Assembly (NCBI RefSeq): GCF_008327685.1
Contig: NZ_BDDE01000013.1
Location: forward strand, 434,001-498,000
DNA from: Actinomadura sp. K4S16
GTDB taxonomy: Bacteria > Actinomycetota > Actinomycetes > Streptosporangiales > Streptosporangiaceae
Reading direction: 5' to 3'
DNA: 64,000 nt
The notes under the pieces were generated by a model. That model was given only the letters and a program-made list of their open reading frames with translations, did not search any database and was not told the DNA's origin. Below, piece after piece: positions 16,597 to 24,516 of this stretch (position 1 is the first letter of the stretch; each line of letters starts with the position of its first letter). Made by a program: the position numbers and the translations under genes.

Positions 16597-17423
16597 GCGC
16601 GCCTCCACGCCGGGACGGCGAACGCCCCCATCGCCACCCCGCCCGCCACCGCGACGAGCGGGTCCTGGGGCTCGAACACCGCCGCGAACGCCAGCGTCTC
16701 CATCGCCGCCATCACCGTGTAGAGCGTGACGAGGCCCGGAGACGGGCCGGACTCCCTGGACGGGCCCGGTACCCGGTACCGGCCGGGGGCGTGGAACGGG
16801 ACGGCGGTGTCCTCCCGTCCGACGATCAGGTCGATCACCAGCATGACCAGCAGGGACACCGCCAGCCATCCGGCGAAGTTGCTGAGCGGCACGCCCCGGT
16901 ACGGGCCGCCGTCCGCCCACGTCCACAGGCCGAGCCGGAGCATCTGCGGGTCCAGGAACAGGTCCCAGGCCGTCAGCGCCGCGGCCCCCGCCGCCCACCG
17001 CACGAACCCGTGCTCCGGCGCTATCGCGGACGCGACGGCGTGCGCGGCCAACCCCATGCCGCCCCACGCCAAGGCCACGATGACGGGGACGCCGCCCGCC
17101 TGCGGCCGCAGCACCGACGTGTAGGAGTACTGCCCGAACGGCAGGCCCGTGCGGATTCCCACCCATTCGGCCGCGTACCCGATGGCCACCGCGGCGGCGA
17201 ACGCCCCCGCCGCGCGGACGGGGCCGTGCCGGGCGGCGAGGAACGCCACCGCGCTCGCCGCCAGCAGCACCACGACCACGCCGGTCAGCCGGATCGGCTC
17301 AGGTCTCAGCCCGGACGCGACCTGGGCCACCACCATCGCGCCCAGCAGCCCGGCGCCGAGCAGTCCGAGAGGGCTCGACGCGGGGACGTCCCAGGCGAGC
17401 CGCTTTCTGCGCACAAATCCCAC
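16584..17423 (-). CDS. CruF-like carotenoid 1',2'-hydratase (DUF422)
   Basis: A 279-residue integral membrane protein with about seven hydrophobic segments. Family marks are GYAAEWVGIRTGLPFGQYSYT, then AWDLFLDPQMLRLGLWTW and YRGVPLSNFAGWL. These match the CruF/bisanhydrobacterioruberin hydratase group, which adds water to the terminal double bond of acyclic carotenoid ends. It is the first gene of a three-gene minus-strand operon, hydratase-desaturase-glycosyltransferase. The start is GTG at 17423; a second GTG lies nine bases further in. Confidence 0.8.
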   Translation of the reverse strand: MGFVRRKRLAWDVPASSPLGLLGAGLLGAMVVAQVASGLRPEPIRLTGVVVVLLAASAVAFLAARHGPVRAAGAFAAAVAIGYAAEWVGIRTGLPFGQYSYTSVLRPQAGGVPVIVALAWGGMGLAAHAVASAIAPEHGFVRWAAGAAALTAWDLFLDPQMLRLGLWTWADGGPYRGVPLSNFAGWLAVSLLVMLVIDLIVGREDTAVPFHAPGRYRVPGPSRESGPSPGLVTLYTVMAAMETLAFAAVFEPQDPLVAVAGGVAMGAFAVPAWRRAWRK

Positions 17424-17486
17424 ACGACCACTTCGGAGGGAGGCGGCCCAGCGGATGCATCGGCGCCGGGCTTTCGCGGCGCGCCG

Positions 17487-18929
17487 TCACGCGGCGGCTC
17501 GGCGGCGCGGCAGCAGCAGGCCGACCGCCGCGATCAGCAGGCCCAGCCCGGCCGCCATGAGGAAGACCCGGTCGTAGCCGGCGGCGAGGGCCTCGACCGC
17601 GGCCGGCCCGCCGGGCGCCGCCGCCGTCCGGGCGGTGGCGGCCGTCGCGAGGACCGCGAGCCCCACCGCGCCGCCCGCCTGGGCCGCGGTGTTGGCCACG
17701 CCGCCGATGATCCCGGCGTCGCCCGCCGGGACACCGGCGGTCGTCACCGCCATGAGGGTGGGGAACGTCAGCCCGATGCCGACCGCGACGAGCAGCGTCG
17801 GCCCGAGCAGGGCGGTGAGGTAGGCGCTTGCGGCGTCCGCCTGGGAGAGCCAGCCGAACCCGGCCAGGAAGCAGCCGCAGCCCGCCAGTATCAGGAGGCG
17901 CGCGCCGGTGCGCGGCAGCAGCCCGGCGGCGATGCGCGCGACCACCAGGAACGTCACTGCCGCGGGCGTCTGCCCGAGCCCGGCCCGGAGCGCGCCGTAG
18001 TCGAGGACGTTCTGCAGGAACAGCGACGTGAAGTACCACATCGCGGGCGCGATCCCACCGAAGAGCAGCAGCATGCCGCTGCCCACGGCCACTCCCCTGA
18101 TCCTGAACAGCCGCAGCGGCATCAGCGGCCGGGCAGCGAAGCGTCCCTCCACCACGAGGAAGGCGGCGATGAGGAGCAGGCCCGCCGCGACCGGCCCGGC
18201 GACCCGCGCGGACGTCCAGCCGTGGTCGGTGCTCTGCATGACCCCGTAGATGAGCGCGGCCAGCCCCGCCGTCCCGGTGACGGCGCCGGTGAGGTCGAGC
18301 GGCTCCCGCCGGCCGGCCCGGGCGCCGGCCAGCGCCGTCATGGCCACCACGATCAGCACCGCGCCGATCGGCACGTTGATCAGGAAGACCCAGCGCCAGG
18401 ACAGGCCCGTCGTGAGGGCGCCGCCCGCGACCGCGCCCGCCATCCCGCCCACGCCGCCGGCGGCGGACCACGCGCCGAACGCCTTCGCGCGCGCACGCTC
18501 CCCGGGGAAGCCGGTGCTGATCACGGCGAGCGTCGCCGGGGCCAGCATGGCGGCCCCCACGCCCTGGACGACGCGGGCCGCGACCAGGAGTTGCGGCGCG
18601 TGCGCCAGGCCGCCGACCAGGCTGGAAGCCGAGAACAGGAACATCCCGGCGGCCAGCGTCCGGCGGTGGCCGAACAGGTCGGCGGCGCGTCCGCCCAGCA
18701 GCATCAGGCCGGCGAAGGTGAGCAGGTACCCGTTCACCACCCAGGCGAGGCCCGCGGCCGAGAAGCCGAGGTCGCGGTCGATCGAGGGCAGGGCGACGTT
18801 GACGATGGACGCGTCCAGAATCACCATGAACTGGCAGGCGCAGACCAGCCCCAGCACCATCCAGGCGGGACCGGTCCTCACCTCCCCGGGTTCGCGGACC
18901 AGAGTCTTCTCAATCGGTTCGGACAACAC
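17487..18929 (-). CDS. MFS exporter, DHA2 family
   Basis: A 480-residue, 14-helix drug-exporter-type protein. The first helix carries FMVILDASIVNVALPSIDRDL, followed by WVVNGYLLTFAGLMLLGGR and the motif A region GHRRTLAAGMFLFSAS. Motif C-like glycine-rich sequence is seen in SAAGGVGGMAGAVAGG. The start is GTG at 18929 or TTG at 18926. It lies 81 bases downstream of wrbA on the same strand, so it may share the MarR-controlled transcript, giving a quinone-stress detoxification unit. Confidence 0.85.
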   Translation of the reverse strand: MLSEPIEKTLVREPGEVRTGPAWMVLGLVCACQFMVILDASIVNVALPSIDRDLGFSAAGLAWVVNGYLLTFAGLMLLGGRAADLFGHRRTLAAGMFLFSASSLVGGLAHAPQLLVAARVVQGVGAAMLAPATLAVISTGFPGERARAKAFGAWSAAGGVGGMAGAVAGGALTTGLSWRWVFLINVPIGAVLIVVAMTALAGARAGRREPLDLTGAVTGTAGLAALIYGVMQSTDHGWTSARVAGPVAAGLLLIAAFLVVEGRFAARPLMPLRLFRIRGVAVGSGMLLLFGGIAPAMWYFTSLFLQNVLDYGALRAGLGQTPAAVTFLVVARIAAGLLPRTGARLLILAGCGCFLAGFGWLSQADAASAYLTALLGPTLLVAVGIGLTFPTLMAVTTAGVPAGDAGIIGGVANTAAQAGGAVGLAVLATAATARTAAAPGGPAAVEALAAGYDRVFLMAAGLGLLIAAVGLLLPRRRAAA

Positions 18930-19010
18930 AAGCGCCTCCTAGGGACGAGTGGGCACAGCCGGTGCGGCGATCGGGCCTGCCGGTACGCGCCCGCACCGGC
19001 AGGGGGCGAT

Positions 19011-19640
19011 TCACGGGTGACCCACCCGCTCACGGCTGCCCGCGAGTAGGCGGAGGGTGGTCTCGGCCAGGCGGCGGCCCTGGTAGCGGGCCGCGTCGAG
19101 GACCGCCGTGTCGGGGCCGTCGCCGGACGGGCCGGTCACGGACGAGGCGCCGTAGGGGTTGCCTCCGGCGGCGTAGACGGCAGGGTCGGTGTAGCCGGGC
19201 GGCACGATCAGCGCGCCCCAGTGGTAGAAGACGTTCGCCAGCGAGATGAGCGTGGCCTCGTTCCCGCCGTGCCGGTTGAACGCCGAGGTGAAGGCCGTCA
19301 CCGGCTTGTCGGCGAGCACGCCCTCCCGCCAGAGTCCGGCTGTCTGGTCGATGAACTGCTTGAGCTGCGCGGCGGGCGCGCCGAAGCGGGTCGGCGTGCC
19401 GAACGCGTACGCGTCGGCCCAGGCCAGGTCCTCGACCGCGGCCTCGGGGATCGAGGCGGTGGCGTCCCGGTGCCGCCGCCACTGCGGGTTCTCGTCGATC
19501 GTGGCCTCGGGGGCCAGCTCGGCGACCCGCCGCAGCCGCACCTCGGCCCCGGTCGAGGCGGCGCCCTCGGCGACGGCCTCGGCGAGCGCGTGCACGGCGC
19601 CCGTCGAGCTGTAGTAGATGACGGCGACCTTCACGGACAT
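19011..19640 (-). CDS. wrbA: NAD(P)H:quinone oxidoreductase, WrbA type
   Basis: A 209-residue flavodoxin-like enzyme that reduces quinones with two electrons. It has the FMN phosphate loop YYSSTGAVHALAEAVAEG, the WrbA signature GTPTRFGAPAAQLKQFIDQT, and HGGNEATLISLANVFYHWG. The length matches the family. It is divergent from a marR gene with a shared 30-bp operator between them, a usual arrangement for a quinone- or oxidant-sensing repressor and its target. Confidence 0.92.
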   Translation of the reverse strand: MSVKVAVIYYSSTGAVHALAEAVAEGAASTGAEVRLRRVAELAPEATIDENPQWRRHRDATASIPEAAVEDLAWADAYAFGTPTRFGAPAAQLKQFIDQTAGLWREGVLADKPVTAFTSAFNRHGGNEATLISLANVFYHWGALIVPPGYTDPAVYAAGGNPYGASSVTGPSGDGPDTAVLDAARYQGRRLAETTLRLLAGSRERVGHP

Positions 19641-19668
19641 GTCGGCTCCTCGACGTCGCGCTAGAATT

Positions 19669-19698
19669 AGTTATCCGCATAATGTTATGCGCATAACT
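19669..19698. promoter_or_regulatory. 30-bp MarR operator between wrbA and marR
   Basis: A long dyad with outer arms AGTTAT and ATAACT. It contains the perfect 12-bp palindrome TTATGCGCATAA and, one helical turn away, a copy with one mismatch (TTATCCGCATAA). It lies 28 bases before the wrbA start and 19 bases before the marR start, so it overlaps the core promoters of both. A MarR dimer bound here would repress both genes. Confidence 0.8.
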
Positions 19699-19717
19699 AT
19701 CTCGTCAAGGAGGGGCC

Positions 19718-20185
19718 GTGGACTTCGACCGCGCCGACGCGATCAACCAGGCCATCCGCCTGCTGAGCCTGCGCCACCGGGCCCGGGCCGCGGCGCTGCT
19801 CACCCCGCTCGGCCTGCATCCCGGCCAGGAGACGCTGCTGCTCGAACTCGCCCGGACCGGCCCGAGGATCCAGGCCCAGCTCAGCGAGGCGCTCGGCTGC
19901 GAGCCGCCCAGCGTCACGCTCATGGCCCGCAAGCTGGAGGCGTCCGGCCACATCCGCCGCAGGGCCGCGCCGTCCGACAAGCGCGCCAGCATCGTGGAGC
20001 TCACCGACTCCGGGGCGGCCCTGGCCGAGCGGGTCAAGGAGCTGTGGTGCGACCTGGCGGAGGAGACGGTGGCCGGCCTGCCCGAGCAGACCGTGGCGGA
20101 TCTGCCCGGCGTCCTCGGCACCCTGACCGCCAACGTCGACACCCGCCGCGCCCGCCACGACGACCCCGGCCCCGCGCGACGATGA
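19718..20185 (+). CDS. MarR-family transcriptional regulator
   Basis: A 155-residue winged-helix regulator. The recognition region reads IQAQLSEALGCEPPSVTLMARKLE, split by a turn, and the wing holds RRRAAPSDKRASIVELTDSG. The GTG start at 19718 has an excellent AAGGAGG six bases upstream. It is divergent from wrbA across a 30-bp palindrome and is the obvious repressor for that site. The ligand is unknown; no redox cysteine cluster is evident (Cys near residues 67 and 110). Confidence 0.88.
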   Translation: MDFDRADAINQAIRLLSLRHRARAAALLTPLGLHPGQETLLLELARTGPRIQAQLSEALGCEPPSVTLMARKLEASGHIRRRAAPSDKRASIVELTDSGAALAERVKELWCDLAEETVAGLPEQTVADLPGVLGTLTANVDTRRARHDDPGPARR

Positions 20186-20206
20186 CACCGGGTGGCGCGC
20201 GATGAC

Positions 20207-20245
20207 CCCGGCCTTCCCCCGGCGCCGGGCTGGGGGAAGGCCGGG
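20207..20245. terminator. Bidirectional terminator
   Basis: A perfect 14-bp stem, CCCGGCCTTCCCCC paired with GGGGGAAGGCCGGG, around an 11-base loop. It lies between the convergent marR (ends 20185) and pectate lyase (ends 20258) genes. Confidence 0.88.
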
Positions 20246-20257
20246 ATCAGGGAGCCG

Positions 20258-21835
20258 TCAGGACTTGAGGGCCCTGCCTCCGAAAGTCACGACGAGGCGG
20301 CCGTCCGAGGCGAAGGACCAACCGAGGGCGCCGGCGTAGGAGGAGCACCGAGAGCCGTTCGCGCCGGTCCAGAACTGGTTGGAGCCGTCGGCGTCGCCGA
20401 CGACCTTGTCGTTCGATCCGTCGACGCCGAACCGGCACGAGGTGTCGTTCCGGAACACCGAGGTGCCCGCGTCGAACGAGAAGTTGCGCTCGGCGTTGTC
20501 GATGCTCGCGTTGTCCGACACCGTCATCGGGCCGGGGTTCCGGTTGTAGGTGAACCCGTGGTGGCCGTTGCGGTAGGCGATGTTGCGCCGGACGACGTGC
20601 TTGACCGAGATGTCCTCGCCGCCGAGCTTGTAGCCGTTGCGGTCGCCGTTCCCGGCCTGGCCGCCGTTGGAGAGCGTGCCGTTGCCGTAGGAGAGGGAGT
20701 CCTCGATGGTCACCGGGCCGATGGCGCCGGTCGCGCTCTTGGTGTAGAGGTCCCAGCCGTCGTCGATGTTGTTGTGGGAGACGTCGTAGCGGAAGACGTT
20801 GCCGGAGCCGACGGTGAGCTTCGCGGCGAAGCCGTCGGCGTCCTCCCCGTCGGAGTCGGCGTTGTCGTGCGACTCCGCGCTCAGCACGAGGTTGCCCGAC
20901 GGCCACTGGTCGCGCGGGGTGTCGGAGGCGATCCGGGAGATCTGGAGCCCGGTGTCGCGGTTGTAGCGGGTCACCGTGCGCTCGATGACATTGCCGCTGC
21001 CGCCCACGAAGATCCCGTTGTCGCCCGCGTGCTCGACGACGACGCCGCGGACGTGCCAGTACGACCCGTTCACGGCGAGGCCGCGGTTGGCGGGGTCCTC
21101 GCTCATGGCGGCGAAGTTCAGGACCGGCGTCTCACCGGGATAGGCGAACAGCTCCGAGCGGTCGCCCTGCGTGCCGTTGCGGCCCTGCGGGATGGTGACC
21201 GTCTGCGAGTAGCGGTAGGTCCCGCCGCGCAGGTAGATCGTCCCGCCGGGGGTGATGCGCCCGATCGCCGACGTGAGCGTCGTCGGGTCCGACTGGGTCC
21301 CGGACGCGCCGTCGCTGCCGTTCGGGGCCACGTACAGCGTGTCGCCGCCGGTGGGGGGCGGGGTGTCGCCGGTCTCGGCGTCGACGTAGTCGATGTTGGG
21401 CAGTCCCTCGGCGCCGGTGGGGGTGAACCGGACGGTGTTGGCGCCGGCGTTCAGCGCCACCGTGATCGTCTTCGTGGCCCAGGCGTCCCACGAGCCCGTG
21501 CTCTCGAACGACGCCGACGGGACGGCGGAACCGTTCACCGCGACGTCAGCGGGCCGCGCGCTGGAGGTGCCGTTGGCGAAGCGGACCCGCAGCGTCGCGC
21601 TGCCGGCCGCCGACGCGTTCACCGTTAACTGCGCGTAGGCGCCGGCCTTGTTCGTGCCGTTGCAGAACCCGCTGCCGGAGTAGCCGCTGTGGTTGGAGTC
21701 GATGGTGCCGGTGCACACCGCCGGCGAGGTCTCGGCCTCGTAGCGGGTGGTGGCGGCGTGCGCGGCGGTGCCGGGCAGGGCGACGAGCGCGCCGGCCAGC
21801 AGGCCGCCGCAGGTGATGAGGGGTCTCAGCTGCAT
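20258..21835 (-). CDS. Secreted pectate lyase, family PL9, with CBM35-like module
   Basis: A 525-residue exported protein. A Sec signal peptide ends near TAAHA (about residue 27). A CBM35/CBM6-like beta-sandwich follows (TRYEAETSPAV to about residue 150), then a PPPTGG linker and a right-handed beta-helix catalytic domain. PL9 blocks include DTGLQISRIASD, WPSGNLVLSAESHDN, EDADGFAAKLTVG, NIDDGWDLYTKS and GDRNGYKLGGEDISV. PL9 enzymes cleave polygalacturonate by beta-elimination with calcium. It is the degradative entry point of the locus to its right. It shares the strand with the hydrolase gene upstream and ends at a strong terminator. Confidence 0.88.
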   Translation of the reverse strand: MQLRPLITCGGLLAGALVALPGTAAHAATTRYEAETSPAVCTGTIDSNHSGYSGSGFCNGTNKAGAYAQLTVNASAAGSATLRVRFANGTSSARPADVAVNGSAVPSASFESTGSWDAWATKTITVALNAGANTVRFTPTGAEGLPNIDYVDAETGDTPPPTGGDTLYVAPNGSDGASGTQSDPTTLTSAIGRITPGGTIYLRGGTYRYSQTVTIPQGRNGTQGDRSELFAYPGETPVLNFAAMSEDPANRGLAVNGSYWHVRGVVVEHAGDNGIFVGGSGNVIERTVTRYNRDTGLQISRIASDTPRDQWPSGNLVLSAESHDNADSDGEDADGFAAKLTVGSGNVFRYDVSHNNIDDGWDLYTKSATGAIGPVTIEDSLSYGNGTLSNGGQAGNGDRNGYKLGGEDISVKHVVRRNIAYRNGHHGFTYNRNPGPMTVSDNASIDNAERNFSFDAGTSVFRNDTSCRFGVDGSNDKVVGDADGSNQFWTGANGSRCSSYAGALGWSFASDGRLVVTFGGRALKS

Positions 21836-21859
21836 CGTCGTTCTCCAATCGGGTGGTTT

Positions 21860-21882
21860 GTGCCAGAGGTGGTCACTGGCAC
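21860..21882. promoter_or_regulatory. Inverted repeat before the pectate lyase gene
   Basis: Arms GTGCCAG and CTGGCAC, 7 bp each, are separated by 9 bases in the short gap between the hydrolase stop and the lyase start. It could be an operator, or a weak terminator or attenuator for the upstream transcript. It does not match the LacI-type sites further right. Confidence 0.35.
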
Positions 21883-21912
21883 GGCGAGTGGTGCGAGGAC
21901 TGTGGGCGGCAT

Positions 21913-23142
21913 CTACGGGAACGCTTCGCCTGCGACCACGCCGGCGAGCCAGTCGAAGGCCGCGTCCTGCATGGCGCGGTCGAAGCGGTGCGGGGCGTCG
22001 AAGAAGGCACCCGTGTAGCGGGCGGGCGCGTCCCGGTAGGCGTCGGTGATCTGCCTGTGTGCCCGGCGCATGCCCCGGGCGGGGAAGAGCGGGTCCGCGG
22101 CGGCGTAGAGGACCATCAGCGGAGCCGGGGCGCGCGAAGCCACCACGCCCGGCCAGTCCGCCAGCCGGGTCAGGCCCGGCGGGAACATCATCCAGGAGTG
22201 GGCCCCCACGTGCTCCTCGCGGAGGTCGCGGAAGGAGCACACGGCCGCCGCCACGGCCACCGCGCCGATCCCCGGATCGAGCGCGCCCAGGACGGCGGCC
22301 CGCACCCCGCCGCCCGAAAGCCCGATCACGGCCACAGACCCGGCGTCCGAAGCAGAGCCGACGTCCGATTCGGAAGCGATGCCCGAGCCGGAGACGGCGG
22401 CCGAATCGGAGACGGCGGCCGAGGCAGATGTTGTGTTCGAGAGGGGGGCGATGTCGGGGCGGGAGCGCAGGTACGCGGCGGCCGCGAGGTCCTCGGAGGC
22501 GAGGACGCCCGTGAACGAGGTGCCCAGCAGGGTGCAGGCCTTCGCCAGGACGTGCTCGTGGTCGCGGGCGGCGCGGTCGTAGCGTTCGGGCTCGCTCGCG
22601 TCCGGTCCCATGCCCTCCACCGGCGGCAGATCGGCCGGCGGGAACCGGCGGCTGCCCCACGCGAAGACGTCGTGGGCGAGCACGGCGAAGCCCCGGCGGG
22701 CCAGCTCGCCCGCGTAGGCGCGGCCGCCGTAGAGCCGGTCGCGCAGACGGGCGACCTCCGGCGGCGGCGGCTCCGGACCGTCCGCGATCTTGTCCTTGCC
22801 CGCCCACTTCATGCCCGCGTGGCAGTGCATCGCGAGGACTCCGGGCAGCGGGCCGGGGACGCCGTGCGGACGCAGCAGGTATGCGCGGGTGCGGGGCCCG
22901 AAGCCGACCGTCCAGGAGAGCTCCTCCCCGTCCAGCCCGTCGCGGGTCCAGCGCCGCTCGACCCGGACGTCACGGGCCCGCAGGTCGAGGACGCCCAGCG
23001 CGTCCCCGAGCCGTTCGCGCAGGCCGGGCCCCGGCACCGGGAACAACCCGCGCTGCCGTGAGGCGACGCCCGCCAAGCCCGCGAACCCCGCTGGACCGGC
23101 GGGGTCTGCTTGGGCCGGGGGGTTTGGTGGGCGGGGGCGCAT
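21913..23142 (-). CDS. Alpha/beta hydrolase, acetyl-esterase-like, with low-complexity insertion
   Basis: A 409-residue hydrolase resembling dienelactone hydrolase/acetyl xylan esterase relatives. LAMHCHAGMKW is the oxyanion region, and the nucleophile elbow is GLSGGG. A late Asp region (YAAADPLFPARGM) and FFDAPHRFD complete a plausible triad. Just before the elbow lies an insertion of about 35 Ser/Ala/Asp-rich residues, partly coded by two copies of an 18-base unit (22390 and 22408). No signal peptide is seen. It overlaps the oxidoreductase gene by one base (TGATG). Removal of acetyl groups from pectin fragments is a reasonable guess from context. Confidence 0.75.
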   Translation of the reverse strand: MRPRPPNPPAQADPAGPAGFAGLAGVASRQRGLFPVPGPGLRERLGDALGVLDLRARDVRVERRWTRDGLDGEELSWTVGFGPRTRAYLLRPHGVPGPLPGVLAMHCHAGMKWAGKDKIADGPEPPPPEVARLRDRLYGGRAYAGELARRGFAVLAHDVFAWGSRRFPPADLPPVEGMGPDASEPERYDRAARDHEHVLAKACTLLGTSFTGVLASEDLAAAAYLRSRPDIAPLSNTTSASAAVSDSAAVSGSGIASESDVGSASDAGSVAVIGLSGGGVRAAVLGALDPGIGAVAVAAAVCSFRDLREEHVGAHSWMMFPPGLTRLADWPGVVASRAPAPLMVLYAAADPLFPARGMRRAHRQITDAYRDAPARYTGAFFDAPHRFDRAMQDAAFDWLAGVVAGEAFP

Positions 23143-24425
23143 CAGTCGGCCCGACGGGTGCCGCTCGCGGTGAGTGGGACGGGGGCGCCGGTCGTCGCGG
23201 ACTCGTCGGCGGACACGCCGATCATCACGCTCGCGACGCCCGCGCGGTATCCGGCCTGGCGGGCGAGCGGGTCCCGCGACGGTCCGCGGAACACGTCGTC
23301 CAGCAGCAGGGCGTCGCCGCCGCCGTGCGCGCCCGCGCCCTTCTCGATGGCGATCTCCTCCGGCTCCCGCCAGTGCCGGTGCAGCACGAGCCGCTCGGAC
23401 GCGCCCGCGGCGTGCTCCTTGCCGGACGCGGTCGGGTCGATCGCCGCGTGCGGCGGCGTCCAGGCGCGCTCGACGACGTCCAGTTCCAGCCGTCCGGCGG
23501 TGCCGTTGACGACCGCGCGGTAGCCCTCGGCGGGCGCGTGCGCGTTGAGGGAGTAGGTGAGCAGCGCGCCGCCCTCGTAGCGGACGAGGACCGCCATGTT
23601 GTCGTCGATCGTGACGCCTTCGCCGAAGACGTCCTGGTCTCGCAGGTAGCCGTCCTCGTGCTCGGCGTCGAGGTAGAGGCGCTTGAGCCGCGGGTCGGCG
23701 GACAGGTCCAGCAGGAACGGGTCGGTGCCGAGCCGAGCCGCGCCGCGGGCCCGGGCGGGCCGGTCGGCGAGGCCGCGGGCGCGGGCGTTCGCGGCGCCGT
23801 AGAAGCGCAGGGACGTCTGCGCGTAGACGGAGGCGGCGGCGTCGGCGATCCACCAGTTGACCAGGTCGAAGTGGTGGGTGGACTTGTGCACCAGCAGCCC
23901 GCCCGAGTTCGCCTTGTCGCGGTGCCAGCGGCGGAAGTAGTCGGCGCCGTGGACGGTGTCGAGCGCCCAGTCGAAGTGCACCGAGGTGACGTCGCCGATC
24001 GCGCCGTCCGCGATGAGTCGGCGGACGGCGCTGTTGCGCGGCGAGTACCGGTAGTTGAAGGTGACGACGAGCCTGCCCGGAGCGCGCTCGGCCGCCTCGA
24101 CGATCGCGGCGCAGTCCTCGGCGGTGGTGCACAGCGGCTTCTCCACGACGACGTCCTTGCCGGCGTCGAGGGCCGCGACCACGTAGCGGGCGTGGGCGGC
24201 GTCGACGGTCGCGACCACGACGGCGTCGGCGAGGTCGAGCATCGCGCCGAACTCCTCGGGGGCGAAGCACGGCACCTCGCGGCCGATCCGGTCGAGGTAG
24301 TAGCGCAGGCGCGTCCGGTTGGGGTCGCAGAGCGCGGTGATCTCACCGGTGTCGCTCCACTCGCCGAGCAGCGCGTCGACGTACATCTGCGCCCGGTGGC
24401 CGAGCCCGACGAAGGCGTATCGCAT
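23142..24425 (-). CDS. Gfo/Idh/MocA-family oxidoreductase
   Basis: A 427-residue NAD(P)-dependent sugar oxidoreductase. The N-terminal Rossmann domain starts MRYAFVGLGHRAQMYVDALL, with the catalytic-site EKPLCTTAEDC block near residue 94. The C-terminal alpha/beta domain carries WHRDKANSGGLLVHKSTHH, where the late histidines are typical. It belongs to the pectin locus and is co-translated with the hydrolase. A strong terminator separates it from the ABC operon upstream, so it may have its own promoter. The substrate is unknown; uronic acid derivatives fit the context. Confidence 0.85.
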   Translation of the reverse strand: MRYAFVGLGHRAQMYVDALLGEWSDTGEITALCDPNRTRLRYYLDRIGREVPCFAPEEFGAMLDLADAVVVATVDAAHARYVVAALDAGKDVVVEKPLCTTAEDCAAIVEAAERAPGRLVVTFNYRYSPRNSAVRRLIADGAIGDVTSVHFDWALDTVHGADYFRRWHRDKANSGGLLVHKSTHHFDLVNWWIADAAASVYAQTSLRFYGAANARARGLADRPARARGAARLGTDPFLLDLSADPRLKRLYLDAEHEDGYLRDQDVFGEGVTIDDNMAVLVRYEGGALLTYSLNAHAPAEGYRAVVNGTAGRLELDVVERAWTPPHAAIDPTASGKEHAAGASERLVLHRHWREPEEIAIEKGAGAHGGGDALLLDDVFRGPSRDPLARQAGYRAGVASVMIGVSADESATTGAPVPLTASGTRRAD

Positions 24426-24466
24426 GCGGGGAACTCCAGAGAGGGAATGGCGCCGGGGGGATGGCG

Positions 24467-24498
24467 CCGTGCGGCCCGGCCGTCCTCGGGCCGCACGG
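24467..24498 (-). terminator. Terminator after the sugar-binding protein gene
   Basis: A perfect 12-bp stem, CCGTGCGGCCCG paired with CGGGCCGCACGG, around an 8-base loop. It lies 19 bases after the stop of the solute-binding protein gene and before the Gfo/Idh/MocA start. Confidence 0.8.
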
Positions 24499-24516
24499 CT
24501 CGTCACGGGGCGGACG

